Positions 25,801 to 35,190 of a stretch of 64,000 bases of DNA are shown here, in pieces. Below the pieces are notes generated by a model that ran no database searches, had not been told where the DNA came from, and saw nothing but the letters and a program-made list of their open reading frames with translations. Numbering within the stretch: position 1 is the first letter of the stretch; each line of letters opens with the position of its first letter. Made by a program: the position numbers and the translations under genes. The stretch covers positions 22,718,501-22,782,500 of the forward strand of contig NC_092568.1 in assembly GCF_037975245.1 (NCBI RefSeq), in the 5' to 3' direction. Source of the DNA: Apostichopus japonicus. Its lineage: Eukaryota; Echinodermata; Holothuroidea; Aspidochirotida; Stichopodidae.

Positions 25801-28800
25801 AGTTAGTAGCGATTTGTATGATAACCAAAACGTCTGATAATATGTATAAGGTATTACAGCCCAAATCGTAGGGTTTAACCCAGCGTAGTCGTTTGTCCAT
25901 CTACCCAAAAGATTCCCAGTTTCCAATGCAGTAGAAAGGAATAAGTGTCAATACTGACTAGTACTCTGTTACTTAAAATCTTGTTCCATATAATAAAAAA
26001 TAGTAAATTTAGATGATTGGAAAAATGAGAAAGTGTTTGTCCACCTAGGGATGCAAAGTCCCTCTTTAAAAGAGTCTTGAGATATACGATGCCTTCCAGG
26101 GTTCACCTGAAGAAATATCAAATAAGATCTTTGTATCTGGTGACCACCCCTGGGGGAAAGTGGCACTCAGAGCTAACATTATATCTGAGAGCATCATAGA
26201 ATACACTCTCTATGGACTTCAAATGGCGGAATATAAAGCAGGTTCGAGTACCATAGAAATCTGAATGATTGCAGTGGACTTTGTCAGAGTAACTTGCTTG
26301 TAATGGAAGACTTGACAAAGTGAAGAGTCCAAGCCCAAAGGAAAACTGGGAAAAAATTTCCTGGAAAGGGTCAAGAAGATGAAAAGATTCAAGTTTTGAG
26401 AGGATCGTGAAAACCCGTCTCTCGCATTTAGATATAGATCTTTGTTAATTCAGGGAACTGCAGAAGCGGGATGAGAAATTGTAACGGAAATGACTGAGAA
26501 AATAAACCCGTCTGCAGAGTTTATCCCCCTGGAGTTCTCTCATCTCCAGCAGTCCATGTTTCTCCTGCTTCCTTTATATCACTGCCTAATAGTCTGGAAT
26601 TTAGGTTTTTTCACTCTTTTCACTGTTCAATGTCTTGCTTCTGTTGCCTTTTACAATCTGTTTTCTTTTATCCTCAGAAGAATATCTTCTGTTAGGATGG
26701 AATTTTCAGATCCTTTGACTGTTTTAGACAGTATTTTAAGTTCTTTGGCTGGTTAGTTCAGTTTTAAGTAATTATATTAAGAGCAGATGAGCTCATGCTT
26801 CATGTTTGTCATATGCAAATGTGGTGACAAAATATCCCAAATATTACTTCAACCAAATGAAGCAATTTGTTGATCATCGGTAGCTGTACCAAGGTCTGGT
26901 AGATAATCTGAAATCATTCCCAAGTTTTAGCATTCTAAAACTTGCTAGAAGAACCAAAAGTGGGCAATGCTGATAACTTTTCAAATTAGAGACAAAATTT
27001 TCCCCTATCTTTCTTCAAACCAAGTGGAATAACTCAAATTTAGATCTCAAGTGTGGCTATTGGCAGTGCAAATGAACCATTGTTAGGAAGAAAAAAAAAT
27101 GTGCTGATTGATCTAGCAGGCTTGAGTATATCATATGGTTACTTACCCAGGAATGCTGAGAATAAAGGAAGCCACATAGATAACGCTGGTGTCAGGTTAT
27201 AGGTGAGCGGAATTTTCCAGAATGTCTAGTGTCAGACTGGCTAGACTATCGTTGCTATTGCCTTTACAAAAGTGTAGTTTTGTTCACGTAACTTTTCCTG
27301 TTATTCGACGACCCCACTCCTTCTTCCATAGAAGATTTAGGTAATGCCTAGGATCAAAATTATTTGCTCTGAATTTAACAAGAAAATATACTGCTGATTA
27401 GAATACTACTGTATTACTCTTTGAAAGTACTTGTGAAAATCAGCAAACACTGGAAGGATTTTGTATGATTGTGGGGTGGGGGGAGGGGTGAGGCATGGGA
27501 GTGGGGAGTGGTGGGAGAGGGGGAGATTTTGGGGTTGCATGGCTGTATTGTGCATGCAATTACAGAAATCCTTTGACTTTCTAAGTCTATAAATTCTTCT
27601 ATAAATTTATAGAGAAATTTATAGAGAAGTAGAAATAGAGAAATTTATAGAGAAATAGAAATTTATAGAGAAATAGAGAAATTTATAGAGAAAATATTCT
27701 TCTATATATTTCTTCTGTAAAAAAGTTGATTTGATCAGGTTCAAATAAAATGTAAAGATTTAATTGCCGCTGAGAAGTGCGATGAAGAACTTTCATTAAC
27801 AATAACATTTATTCGCTGCAGTGGACAGTAATGTGCTCCACCGCAAGTGAAGTTATCTGTTTGTGTGTAATTCATGTGCACAGAAGAACAAACAAGTATA
27901 CAGGAAGCTGGCACATTGTCAATTTTACATTAATGTTTCGATGAACCATGTTTCTCGGAAGACGGCCTGGATTATCGTGAACAGTTGCTTATTGCTTTTA
28001 GTGATGATAAATCAATACTGTCATCCAGTCTACTATGGTCTGCAAGGCAGCTCAGCTTTTACTGAGTTCTGCCTTAATGTGTCTGTGAGTGTGTGGTATA
28101 TTTGGAAGGGGCTCCAATTGATGAGACTAAGACATCCAAATTCCCTCCCTCTCTCCCTCCCTCCCTCCCCCCCACCATTCCCTACATTATGCACATTTAA
28201 AAGCCAACTTCGATATTTATAAAAATTTCAACTTGTTAGGTTACCATTTGAAATGAAAAAGAAAAGCAACTTTTGCATGTCATTGTACGCGTTCTTTAGT
28301 GCACTTCACTTAATGGTCCTGACCTCATTATGCCGGAAAAAAACGATAACATATTACGGTTAATGCTTTAATGGGGATAACCGTCATCCCTTGTTTATCA
28401 ATTAGGGAGTGATACCGGCCAAACCATATACATATTCATCACTCACATCGGTTTCCTCCTTCAGAAGGAATTAAACTTGATGAGCTCATGGATAATTCAG
28501 AAGGACAGCTTAAAATACTGAACCGTTTTCAAAATGCTGCTTGATATGCTCCTGATGACAGAATTTTGATAACATTCTGCTAAAAAAAAGGTAAACCCGG
28601 GAAATGTCATCACGATATAATTGATATACGATGATGCACTAATGAATCACTGTCATCCAGTACTTCAGAATTAACCGAGATCTCCTTTTCTTATATTTCT
28701 TTTCAATATTTCATCCTTGCTTGGACCTTTTGTAGGCAGAATTTTTTTTTTTTTTTTTTTTTGCCTTTTATATGAAACTTAACGAAGACAGAAATTTGAA

Positions 28801-31800
28801 AATGAGTGGATAGTCTTTGTGTGATGTTAGTCAGTGTAAAAATCCTTTGAGGGATAATCAAGGAAAATTACTTTCAATCTTTCTACCTCACTCACAAACT
28901 ATAAAAGAAGTCATTAGGAACCCAGATCTCCCCATCCCTCCCCTCCCTCCCCACCCCTCCCCCTCCTACAAGGGATATTTCCTTCAATAAACCAAAGGTC
29001 ATAACCCCACTTTATAAGATCCTGGACATGTATCATACAGTAGCACACAGATAGAAGTCTGCATTTTTACAAAGGAAAGTGAAATTTCTGGGAATAATTA
29101 ATGCAGAACCTACGTATTTTAACGTATAATAACAGTTTTCTTTACAAGTGTTTTGATCTTCCAATTTGGGCAGTCTGGTTTCGACCAGGTCATGACATGA
29201 TGAATGTGATAAATTTGGAATGTTTACTTAGTGTGTCAATGTTCGCAGCATTTAGAATGTAGTTAAAATGCAAGTTCTTTTTGGGTGGCAGTGGGGTTTG
29301 GGAGGGGGAATTGGGTTGGGGAGGGGAATATTATTTTCTGTAGGTGTAGGTTAGTAAAATATAAAAGAAAAATCAAAGACATTTTGAAATCGATTGACTT
29401 GAGGATATCTATCACTCTGCTATTGCCTGAGGCATGAATACCAAAATGTCACAAAACTTAATAAAATTTATATCTTTGCCAAAATGCAAGACACTTTGAG
29501 GATGTGCTATTGACTTAGAGGTGGAGCAACTGTGCTAAACAATCCACTTAATATGCCTTAAAAATGATTGGCAAGATCTCTTGACCTACATAAAAGACGG
29601 ATACATGAATCAATTAACCACAGTGAAACATTGTACTTCCTGTTTGCCAAGTAGCGTTATCTTACACATACTGTATGGGTTATCTGGAATGCAGGTTTTA
29701 TGACATTAAATTCCTGGAACCTTCCCAGAACTGCATATAGGGAGTTTACATATGATTGGTCAATGTCTGCACTTACCCTGCATATCTAATGAAACTTAAG
29801 GCGGTCTCTTGCAGTTGATTGACAATTTTACCAAAACCAAAACCAACATATCTTTATTATTAATGTCCGACACCTGGGTCGTTGACCTAACCAAATGTTC
29901 AGGTTAAAAGATCAAGCTACATGGCTTTCCTTATAGCATAATTACTGGGACAGGTACTTTATTCCCAGCCTAGTTATATCTCCCACCTCCATTCCTCACC
30001 CTACAGCCTGGTAGTTAATAAGCAATTAGGTATTCCAGGTTAAAGTATAAATACAGTTGTTGATTATTTTTGGTAGCAAAACTAAGTCAAAAACTTTCAA
30101 CTCCTTCCATTTTTAACCCTATTTTAGGTTCCAATGCTTTAGCATCCATCGAAACCTATGCAGTCAAGTTGCTGTGTGTCTGCGTGTTTGTATTTGTGCA
30201 TGTGACCCCCTAGCTTGTAAACATGGTATCTCAAGGAGGAAAGGTGTGATTGATGTCATACTTGGCATAGATGCTGGTCAGGGTCAGTATAATGATCCCC
30301 GTTGATAGTGGTGGGGATATCATGCATATTAATGAGTGGGCATGGCGTACCATGAAATTATTAAAATGTCAATATCTCCACAACTAAGTGTCCAATTTTC
30401 TTCAATAATGGTCATCCAGGGTCAAAACTTGAAAATATCAATGCAGCACTTAGAATGGAATGTTGATGTGTACCAATTGTACAGTATTGTAAAAAATCTT
30501 ATACAATTTCTTTCTTAATCTACTTCTTATTTATAACAATATATCAAAAATTATTTGGAGGTATATAGATCTATGGAGAGTGATGTGCATGATATCAGCA
30601 TTATTGCACAACTACCACTCTATGTACCTTGAGGCTTCTTATTCTGCACCTTGTACTTCATTTTTCACGTTTAGTGAACGCTAGATCAATTTATTCTGTC
30701 AAGCATCCATTCATTAATTTGTCTTGGTTAAAGACCAGCTGACAGAAGCAATTGCTCCCTGTTATGGGAGGATGCAGAGTGTTAAATATTTGCTCAGAGT
30801 GCCTTGCTCCCACGACCTCTCTTGTAAATCTCGATCATCATCCGAGTGTTCACGGAAGGAGTCTACATCCTCAGAGGAAACGGTAGACAGGGAACTGAAG
30901 TACCTCCTCCTAACAATTGCACTTTGGACAAACATGTTATCTCGAGATTAAGGACGTAGCCATCGTAAAACCGGAATGCCATGCACGGGGGAAATTAAAA
31001 CAATCGTTGCGCCACATCTGCGATATTCCTATTCCACAAATAGATCCCGAAACGGGAGAGAAAGATTAGAAGTAGGACGAAAGAGGCAAGGGAAGATTAA
31101 ACGGTTTCCCTGTGTCTGAGTATGAGTGAGCAATACAAGTGAGATTGAGTAGTAGAGATTGCATTGTGTAATATGAGTTATGGAGATGGTAATCATTGCT
31201 TTCTGTGATTGATAATGATGAAACATCCCCAGCATATTATTTGACAAGGCATTCCAGGGTTGTTACCCTTCTTTGCAGACAGTCATACCGGTTAGCTATA
31301 TTGGGGTATCAATGTCACCTTGGTAAGACGTCTGGTGGATATTGGACTAGAGGACTCTCTCATTAATAGTACATTTGCCTTTTAATAGTTGCTGCATCAA
31401 TACTTTAACAGTCTTTACAGTTTAATGTTTATTACAGAGCAAACAGCTGCAATAATAATCAGTAGCAATGTTGAGTTTTTAATCTCGATAATACTCCTGT
31501 AATGTACTATAATCAAACGGCAAAATATGATACTTAGTGACAGACACACATGAATGCATAAAAATATGATACTTTAGTAACATACACACATGAATGTACA
31601 AAAATTATGATACTTACTAACTAACACACATGAATGTACAAAAGAATACTATACTTACTAACAAACACACATGAATGTACAAAAATATGATACTTACTAA
31701 CAAACACACATGAATGTACAAAAGAATATGATACTTACTAACAAGCACACATGAATGTACAAAATATGATGCCTACTAACAAACACACATGAATGTACAC

Positions 31801-32365
31801 AAAATATGATACTTACTAACAAGCACACATGAATGTACAAAATATGATGCCTACTAACAAACACACATGAATGTACACAAAATATGATACTTAGTAACAT
31901 ACACACATGAATGTTAACAAGCATTCTGGTGAAAATTGAATATAGAAAAGTTGATTCGGGACTTCCTGCCATAAATAGATTTCAGTTGGTTCGGATCTTT
32001 ATTAATGGATTCAGAATATGATGAAATTGTATCTCAGAGGTTTATCATATTGAATTTAACTCATTTTTACTTTTTTCCCGTTGCTATGGGAACATGTCCA
32101 GTTTATCCAAATTATCTCTGTCTCTGTCTGACAGGTTTCAGCGACAGCAGAAGTCGCCCCAATGCTCAGCGAAATCATGCCAGATATTGCCATCCCATCT
32201 GGACCTGATCTGACCATTGCCACTGCACCCCCGGTCAACATGATGCTTCTGCGAGAACCGGAGCTCGGAGACGAGAGGACCAGCGAAGGAAGGAGCTCTC
32301 GCGGTGGTAGAGACAAGAACAAAAATTCAAAGACGTCACAATCACAACACATATTTAACGTATGA
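19..32365 (+). CDS. Gene 1: C-terminal part of an unrecognised protein (3 exons, 5' end outside window)
   Basis: Three exons join as 19-199, 14582-14886 and 32135-32365 to encode 238 residues and a TGA stop. The phases agree: the first exon ends one base into a codon, the second supplies the other two (giving Thr) and ends on a codon boundary, and the third starts on one. I do not recognise the family. Visible traits are an N-terminal part with charged residues and a proline/arginine-rich segment, a middle part predicted helical and basic (residues about 62-115), an acidic run rich in D and E (about residues 130-142), and a proline-rich stretch. The last 40 residues are rich in Ser, Arg, Lys and Asn. 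The final residues H-I-F-N-V fit a class II PDZ ligand (hydrophobic-x-hydrophobic). No membrane segment or signal peptide is seen in this part. Upstream exons lie before base 1. HIF-alpha follows on the same strand 7.3 kb downstream. Confidence 0.7.
1243..2390. repeat. Long inverted repeat / foldback element, about 1.15 kb
   Basis: Bases about 1243-1483 reappear as the reverse complement at about 2161-2388. Shared blocks include the reverse-complementary pairs around AAACAGCTGTT, GCCATTTTGTCTTATT and GGGAAGTTCA-GATAA-ACCAGAC. The arms are about 230-240 bp with scattered mismatches, and the spacer is about 680 bp without a convincing ORF. The layout fits a non-autonomous terminal-inverted-repeat transposon or foldback element. 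The exact ends and target-site duplication were not resolved. Confidence 0.7.
7939..8395. mobile_element. MITE-like element with TTAA target-site duplication
   Basis: A 457-bp element begins AAGAAAAGTCCAGG and ends with the reverse complement of AAGAATAGTCCAGG. TTAA flanks both ends (7935-7938 and 8396-8399). The terminal inverted repeats run inward for about 95 bp and include the matching block AGAGGAACATAATCTAAGCA. No transposase ORF lies inside, so it is non-autonomous. A TTAA duplication is typical of the piggyBac group, but the termini do not begin with the usual CCC, so the superfamily is uncertain. Confidence 0.75.
9160..9497 (-). mobile_element. tRNA-derived SINE (minus strand)
   Basis: Read on the minus strand from 9497, the head looks like tRNA-Ser. 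An A box (TGGTCAAGTGGTTAAGG) lies within 9470-9486, and the B box GGTTCGAGCCC is at 9433-9443. A central block follows with TGTCCTTGGGCAAGGCGC and CCCAGGTGTATAAATGGGGA. The head and central block recur on the plus strand at 52966-53125. The 3' boundary is approximate, and its tail differs from that of the second copy. It is not a functional tRNA gene because the acceptor stem and anticodon arm do not fold properly. Confidence 0.8.
10405..10985. repeat. Possible inverted-repeat element
   Basis: The region starting TTAAAGGTGACACC (about 10408) and ending CCAAAACAGCT (about 10492) resembles the reverse complement of about 10899-10983, which yields AAAGGAGACACAGAACC...CCAAACAGCT. Similarity is patchy. 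The layout (about 580 bp, arms about 85 bp) resembles an old MITE. The boundaries are uncertain. Confidence 0.4.
12401..12433. repeat. Perfect 15-bp hairpin
   Basis: AACCAGGGAGCTGCT at 12401-12415 is followed by the three-base loop ACT and its exact reverse complement at 12419-12433. It lies inside an intron and no function is implied by context. It could be a small foldback or a palindromic insertion. Confidence 0.85.
12790..13142 (+). pseudogene. LINE fragment: reverse transcriptase C-terminus plus 3' end
   Basis: Reading from about 12848 gives a degraded peptide with L-R-S-S, then [13 protein letters not shown], then [10 protein letters not shown] and F-K-S-L-L-K-T. This is the usual pattern at the C-terminus of L2/CR1-type non-LTR retrotransposon polymerases, where L-R-S-S, K-T-[FY]-G, WN-LP and FK-LK-T are conserved. 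TAG and TAA codons interrupt the frame. A 3' tail follows with GCGCCTTGAG (13063-13072), GGCGCTATATA and a (TTA)n-rich end to 13142. It is a dead, 5'-truncated copy. Confidence 0.75.
13418..13552 (+). repeat. Dispersed 130-bp repeat, copy 1
   Basis: Bases 13418-13552 match 15892-16021 closely in direct orientation. Both contain CGATTAGGTAGGGCAGCACG and GTATTCTGTCATAGA followed by CTGGTTT. The two copies lie on either side of gene 1 exon B. No coding potential is seen. Confidence 0.8.
14582..14886 (+). CDS. Gene 1, exon B (internal)
   Basis: A long pyrimidine-rich stretch ends in the acceptor CAG at 14579-14581. The donor is GAG|GTAAGC at 14886/14887. The exon encodes 101 full codons after completing a split Thr codon. 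It opens [10 protein letters not shown] and includes [15 protein letters not shown]. An acidic segment ([10 protein letters not shown]) and a proline-rich end follow. Codon use is GC-richer than the surroundings. A 65-bp tandem duplication starts about 60 bp after the donor. Confidence 0.75.
14952..15076 (+). repeat. 65-bp tandem duplication after exon B
   Basis: Two adjacent copies start AATTTTAATTG at 14952 and 15017. They share GATACCAGAACA and GACAGAACTGATAT. The copies differ at a handful of bases, so the duplication is not very recent. Confidence 0.8.
15892..16021 (+). repeat. Dispersed 130-bp repeat, copy 2
   Basis: This is the direct-orientation partner of 13418-13552, about 2.47 kb away. 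The match runs from TTTGTGGTCAA through ACTATTAAACA. Confidence 0.8.
18040..18062. repeat. 10-bp perfect hairpin
   Basis: GTCTCCATGA and its reverse complement TCATGGAGAC are separated by ATG. It is intronic, small, and may be due to chance. Confidence 0.6.
19325..19646 (+). repeat. 16-bp minisatellite, about 20 copies
   Basis: The unit is CAATTCTTCAATGTTA, repeated head-to-tail with almost no variation. One early unit has CAGTG, and five consecutive units near the 3' end (about 19557-19625) have CAACG in place of CAATG. A last unit reverts to CAATG. Because 16 is not a multiple of 3, all three plus frames cycle through the same 16-residue peptide without a stop. The long ORFs here are artefacts of the repeat. 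Confidence 0.95.
22195..22950. repeat. Composite TA-rich satellite, about 750 bp
   Basis: The sequence is almost only A and T, built from (TA)n blocks interrupted by TTTATA, TCTATATG and rare TGCATA or TGAATA variants. Longer blocks such as ATTTATATCTATATGTATAT recur several times, so there is higher-order structure. The Tyr/Ile-rich ORFs across it are artefacts. Confidence 0.95.
24890..25440 (+). repeat. Divergent dispersed repeat, copy 1
   Basis: This region is colinear with about 34620-35190. Shared landmarks in the same order are CTTTAAACAG, a GTGACTG-ACTGT block, GATTAACATTA, CTGTACTGAGGAG / CTGCACCGAGGAG, and CCTTAAAGGAG followed by TTCCAGA. Identity is moderate, which suggests old copies of one transposon family. 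Confidence 0.55.
27590..27715 (+). repeat. Short degenerate tandem array (TAGAGAAAT type)
   Basis: Units of AAATTTATAGAGAAATAGA vary in length by a few bases. The array is bracketed by ATTCTTCTATA on both sides. Confidence 0.8.
30190..30420 (+). repeat. Dispersed repeat unit (GCTTGTAAACA.GGTATCTCAAG family)
   Basis: The unit shares CTTGTAAACA-GATATCTCAAG, GTCATACTTGG, GGTCAGG, CATGCATATTAATGAG and AATATCTCC-CAAC with the tandem units at 62677-63180 inside the HIF gene. A short fragment of the same family, CTTGCAAACATGATATCTCAAGG, begins at about 20810. Confidence 0.7.
31516..31915 (+). repeat. 40-bp minisatellite, about 10 copies
   Basis: Units of 38-41 bp contain ATATGATACTTACTAACA and ACACACATGAATGTAC. 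The TGAATG landmark recurs at 31551, 31591, 31631, 31672, 31711, 31752, 31790, 31830, 31868 and 31908. The last four alternate 38 and 40 bp, which suggests amplification of a dimer. Minus-strand ORFs here are artefacts. Confidence 0.95.
32135..32365 (+). CDS. Gene 1, terminal coding exon C
   Basis: The acceptor is TCTGTCTGACAG at 32123-32134. The frame gives 76 codons and a TGA stop at 32363-32365. The peptide opens [10 protein letters not shown]. It has an apolar and proline-rich first half, then a basic and serine-rich tail ([12 protein letters not shown]) ending in H-I-F-N-V. That C-terminus fits a class II PDZ-binding motif; a PDZ partner is an inference. An in-frame alternative acceptor at TTTCAG, 8 bp further in, would break the phase and is less likely. 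Confidence 0.7.
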   Translation, partial: VSATAEVAPMLSEIMPDIAIPSGPDLTIATAPPVNMMLLREPELGDERTSEGRSSRGGRDKNKNSKTSQSQHIFNV

Positions 32366-33860
32366 CATACTTAAGAGATATATATATAGTTTCTTCGTTG
32401 TATGAATGTATTTGGCATTCCTAAGAAGTAGAGGTCGGGGAAGAGTGGAAGGGGGGGGGGAGTGGGGAGAGTGGAGGGAATTAAATTGACTGGAGAAATT
32501 ATCCTTTCCTGGTAGTTAATGTGGAATGATTTCAACTTCTTCCTCTTTAGTGCATTGAGGCTACAATTACGTAGTGATATAGCTGCTGCTCGATGTCTCT
32601 TCCAGATGTTTCGGGTTTACCTCGGAATATGGTTATACGGTTACACAATGTTGTTTGCAAGGCAGTATCTGAAAAAACCAAAGCTAGTAGAACCTAATGT
32701 AGGACTAGTTCATGTTCTCTGTTTAGGAAATGTTCTATGGATTACTAGGGGGAATTTATGACTTAGAGTGAGGTCAAAATCACTGCATCTAGGGATGGTG
32801 ATACAAGAGATATTACATGGCCCTGTAAAAAACAGATGCTGTTTATGTTGTTAGTTATGGGTTTGTTTGTCAAAGCAGAGCAGGCATGGCTTAACAGATA
32901 CTTGTAACTGGAGTTTTTTATCTGATAAAGAGAGAGAGAGAAAAGCTTGTAAAACAGGATTTAGTTGGGGTGGTTGTGACGGATAATTTAAGTCTCTGAT
33001 TGCTGTCTGTCAAGAATTTCATGGAGAGCTATTTCCTTTCAAGAGGATGTGGCAATTTGTGAAAATATAGGAAATTCCCCCAAAAAAGGAAAAAAGGTGT
33101 TCCCGAGTTGTACCTCTAAATATTTTCAAAGCTAAGTGTTTGTAAGATTTACTTTGTATCTTACCCATCTCAAACCTACTCTACTTTTCCTTTGCACCTA
33201 AATTGTAAAGTTACAATGTCTGAAGAAAAAAAAAGAGAAATCGGAATCATATGGGATGTTGAAGTGCCATAGTGTAGAGGAGGCATGTAAGCGTTATGAC
33301 TGATAGTGAGGTTGAAATTGTAAGGGGAGGAGCGGGGGGGCGGGCGGGATTGGTGGCAGGGGTGCATGTGGTTTGCTAAGCTCCAGGAGGTTTAGTACAC
33401 TCTTTGAGGTTTATTGTCAGTTATGTGTGACAAGAAACAGTAAACTTAGTGAAATTATTTCATGACTTTTTGGCCATGTTAAGAGGTTTGACTTTAAATG
33501 TTTTTTACAAGAAGGATAAAAACAAGAAAAGAAATAAAAAACAAATTGATGTTGTTGAGCAGCTGCTTATATTATTATTGTTGATGAAAATGGTTTATTT
33601 GCTGTTTTGAGCAAACGTATAGCATGTCTGTGAAAGTACGTTGAATGTCGTTAAAGTAGAAAGTACGAACATTAATGTATTCATCGAAAGTTTTGTTGGT
33701 CGTGATCTCTATGCATTTTTGTAGAAAAATTTGTATTTCTTAAGATGTTGGATATGCAAATGAGACGGACAGAAGTCAGATATTCCTTTTTCTGTTAATT
33801 AAGGGAAAAAACAAAGAAATATGGACTAAGCGTCTCACTTTGCTTTTAATAAAAAATGTT
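32366..33860 (+). other. Probable 3' UTR of gene 1
   Basis: No exon-like ORF follows the stop codon. Canonical AATAAA hexamers lie at 33532-33537 and 33848-33853, either of which could end the transcript. A G10 tract begins near 32451. The extent is inferred. Confidence 0.4.
33532..33537 (+). terminator. Candidate polyadenylation signal of gene 1
   Basis: AATAAA lies 1.17 kb after the stop codon, and a second one is at 33848-33853. Downstream sequence is T-rich. No transcript evidence is available. Confidence 0.35.
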
Positions 33861-34314
33861 TGATTTTAACAGAATTTATTTACAGTGTATACAAAAATTT
33901 ATTTAGAAACCATTTATAAAATTAAAAAGTTTAAACGATTACAGCTTAAATTAGCTATTGCTAACTGAGTTTCATATTTATTGACAAAAAAACCTAGTAA
34001 ATGTTGCTGAAATTTATACTATATTTTATTTATTTGGTTAAGTGGATTGTCTAATTCATATTGTTAAACAGCCTAGGATTCCTCTCCTTCCCTCTGGCAA
34101 TTGTCCTGTTTCCATCCTAACACCAAGCATTTGAGGGGAAAAAAGACTTATTCTCTCTTTTTTTCAGTTGTTAGCAGCCGGTAATTATAAAACATTTAAT
34201 CAACATTTTGTTGGAAATATTTATTCTATCCTGGCAAAAGAGGAGGGACAGTTTATATGAAACTTGTTTGTCAGTACCAAATAGTTACACAGTTTGCTTG
34301 CTGAGAAGTTGTTA

Positions 34315-34607
34315 CAGGCGCGTAGCCAGGAATTTGCCAAGGGAGGGGCGAAACTGTAGATTCGGCATTGCAAACTATCTAAGCGTAGCGCCACCATGGT
34401 TGGCGCGAAGCGTACAAGAAAATTTTGGCTGAAAATGCCTCCCAGATCGCTGGAAATGGCACTTCCCAGGCCTTGTAAGTTGCATCTTAGCAATTTCTCC
34501 TTTGAAAATACTAGCGATATCATAAAAACATTAAAAAATTAAAAAAAAAATATATGCTCAAGGGGGGGCGGCTGCCCCCTTCGCCCCCCCCCTTGGCTAC
34601 GCGCCTG
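34315..34607. mobile_element. hAT-type MITE with perfect 8-bp target-site duplication
   Basis: A 293-bp element starts CAGGCGCGTAGCCAGG and ends CCTTGGCTACGCGCCTG, which are inverted repeats of each other. The 8-bp direct repeat AGTTGTTA flanks it exactly (34307-34314 and 34608-34615). An 8-bp duplication and a terminal CAG are typical of hAT elements. There is no transposase. The right end carries long G and C tracts. Confidence 0.9.
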
Positions 34608-34619
34608 AGTTGTTATCAT

Positions 34620-35190
34620 TAAAGGATGAGTCAAGACACAAAATTAAGTTTGATGTGTCGTAGACCATAGAAATATATTGCTAAACAGTCCATGCTGGAG
34701 TTCTTTAACACCTTGTAACTTGTGAGGAATGACACTTTAAACAGGTAAAGTGACTGTACTGTTCTTCCGATGCAAGACAAAACTCAATGGAAAAAATAAT
34801 CTTTTATGGTCCTTAAATGAAATGATTAAAAGTATGTTACAAATGTTTCCGTAACTAATGGTACTGAATATCACCTAAGGGTGCTCTGTTGTCCACATAC
34901 GAAGTTAAGCTAATGTGTTTAAGTCTAGTCATTAGACAATGGATTAACATTAAACAATTGGAATAACATTAACATTATAAGGTCTGCACCGAGGAGAAAA
35001 GACCTCATCTTTAATTAAGCCTTAAAGGAGTGTTCCAGAGTTTTTGCATATATTTTAAAGGTGAGTATTTTGAAAACCTCAATAGCCATAGAAATATAAC
35101 TAGCACTCAATTTAATCAGGATATTTATTTTGTTAATTAGGTCATAGCAAGACTAAAACTCTTATCATCCTTTAGTGGAAAGAAGTCAAC
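34620..35190 (+). repeat. Divergent dispersed repeat, copy 2
   Basis: This is the colinear partner of 24890-25440, including the block CCTTAAAGGAGTGTTCCAGA at 35019-35038. The MITE at 34315-34607 inserted immediately beside its 5' limit. Confidence 0.55.

Larger units (their letters stand above)
14887..32134 (+). other. Gene 1 intron between exons B and C (17.2 kb)
   Basis: No exon is confidently seen; one weak candidate at about 30739-30950 is discussed under findings. Repeats present are a 65-bp duplication (14952-15076), the second copy of the 130-bp repeat (15892-16021), a 16-bp minisatellite (19325-19646), a TA-rich satellite (22195-22950), a divergent dispersed repeat (about 24890-25440), a short TAGAGAAAT-type array (27590-27715), a T21 tract near 28742 and a dispersed repeat unit (about 30190-30420). 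A 40-bp minisatellite (31516-31915) ends 220 bp before exon C. The remaining stretches are AT-rich with scattered G tracts and no recognised content. Confidence 0.6.

Noticed and set aside
26100-26760. ORFs and a plus-frame segment around 26118-26256 that looked like a possible retropseudogene
   Set aside because: No family could be recognised and frames are broken; not supported.
31516-31915. CRISPR-like regular repeats
   Set aside because: There are no unique spacers, and this is a eukaryotic minisatellite.
32519-32761. 80-codon ORF after the gene 1 stop codon
   Set aside because: It lies in the probable 3' UTR and has no acceptor in a useful phase or recognised features.
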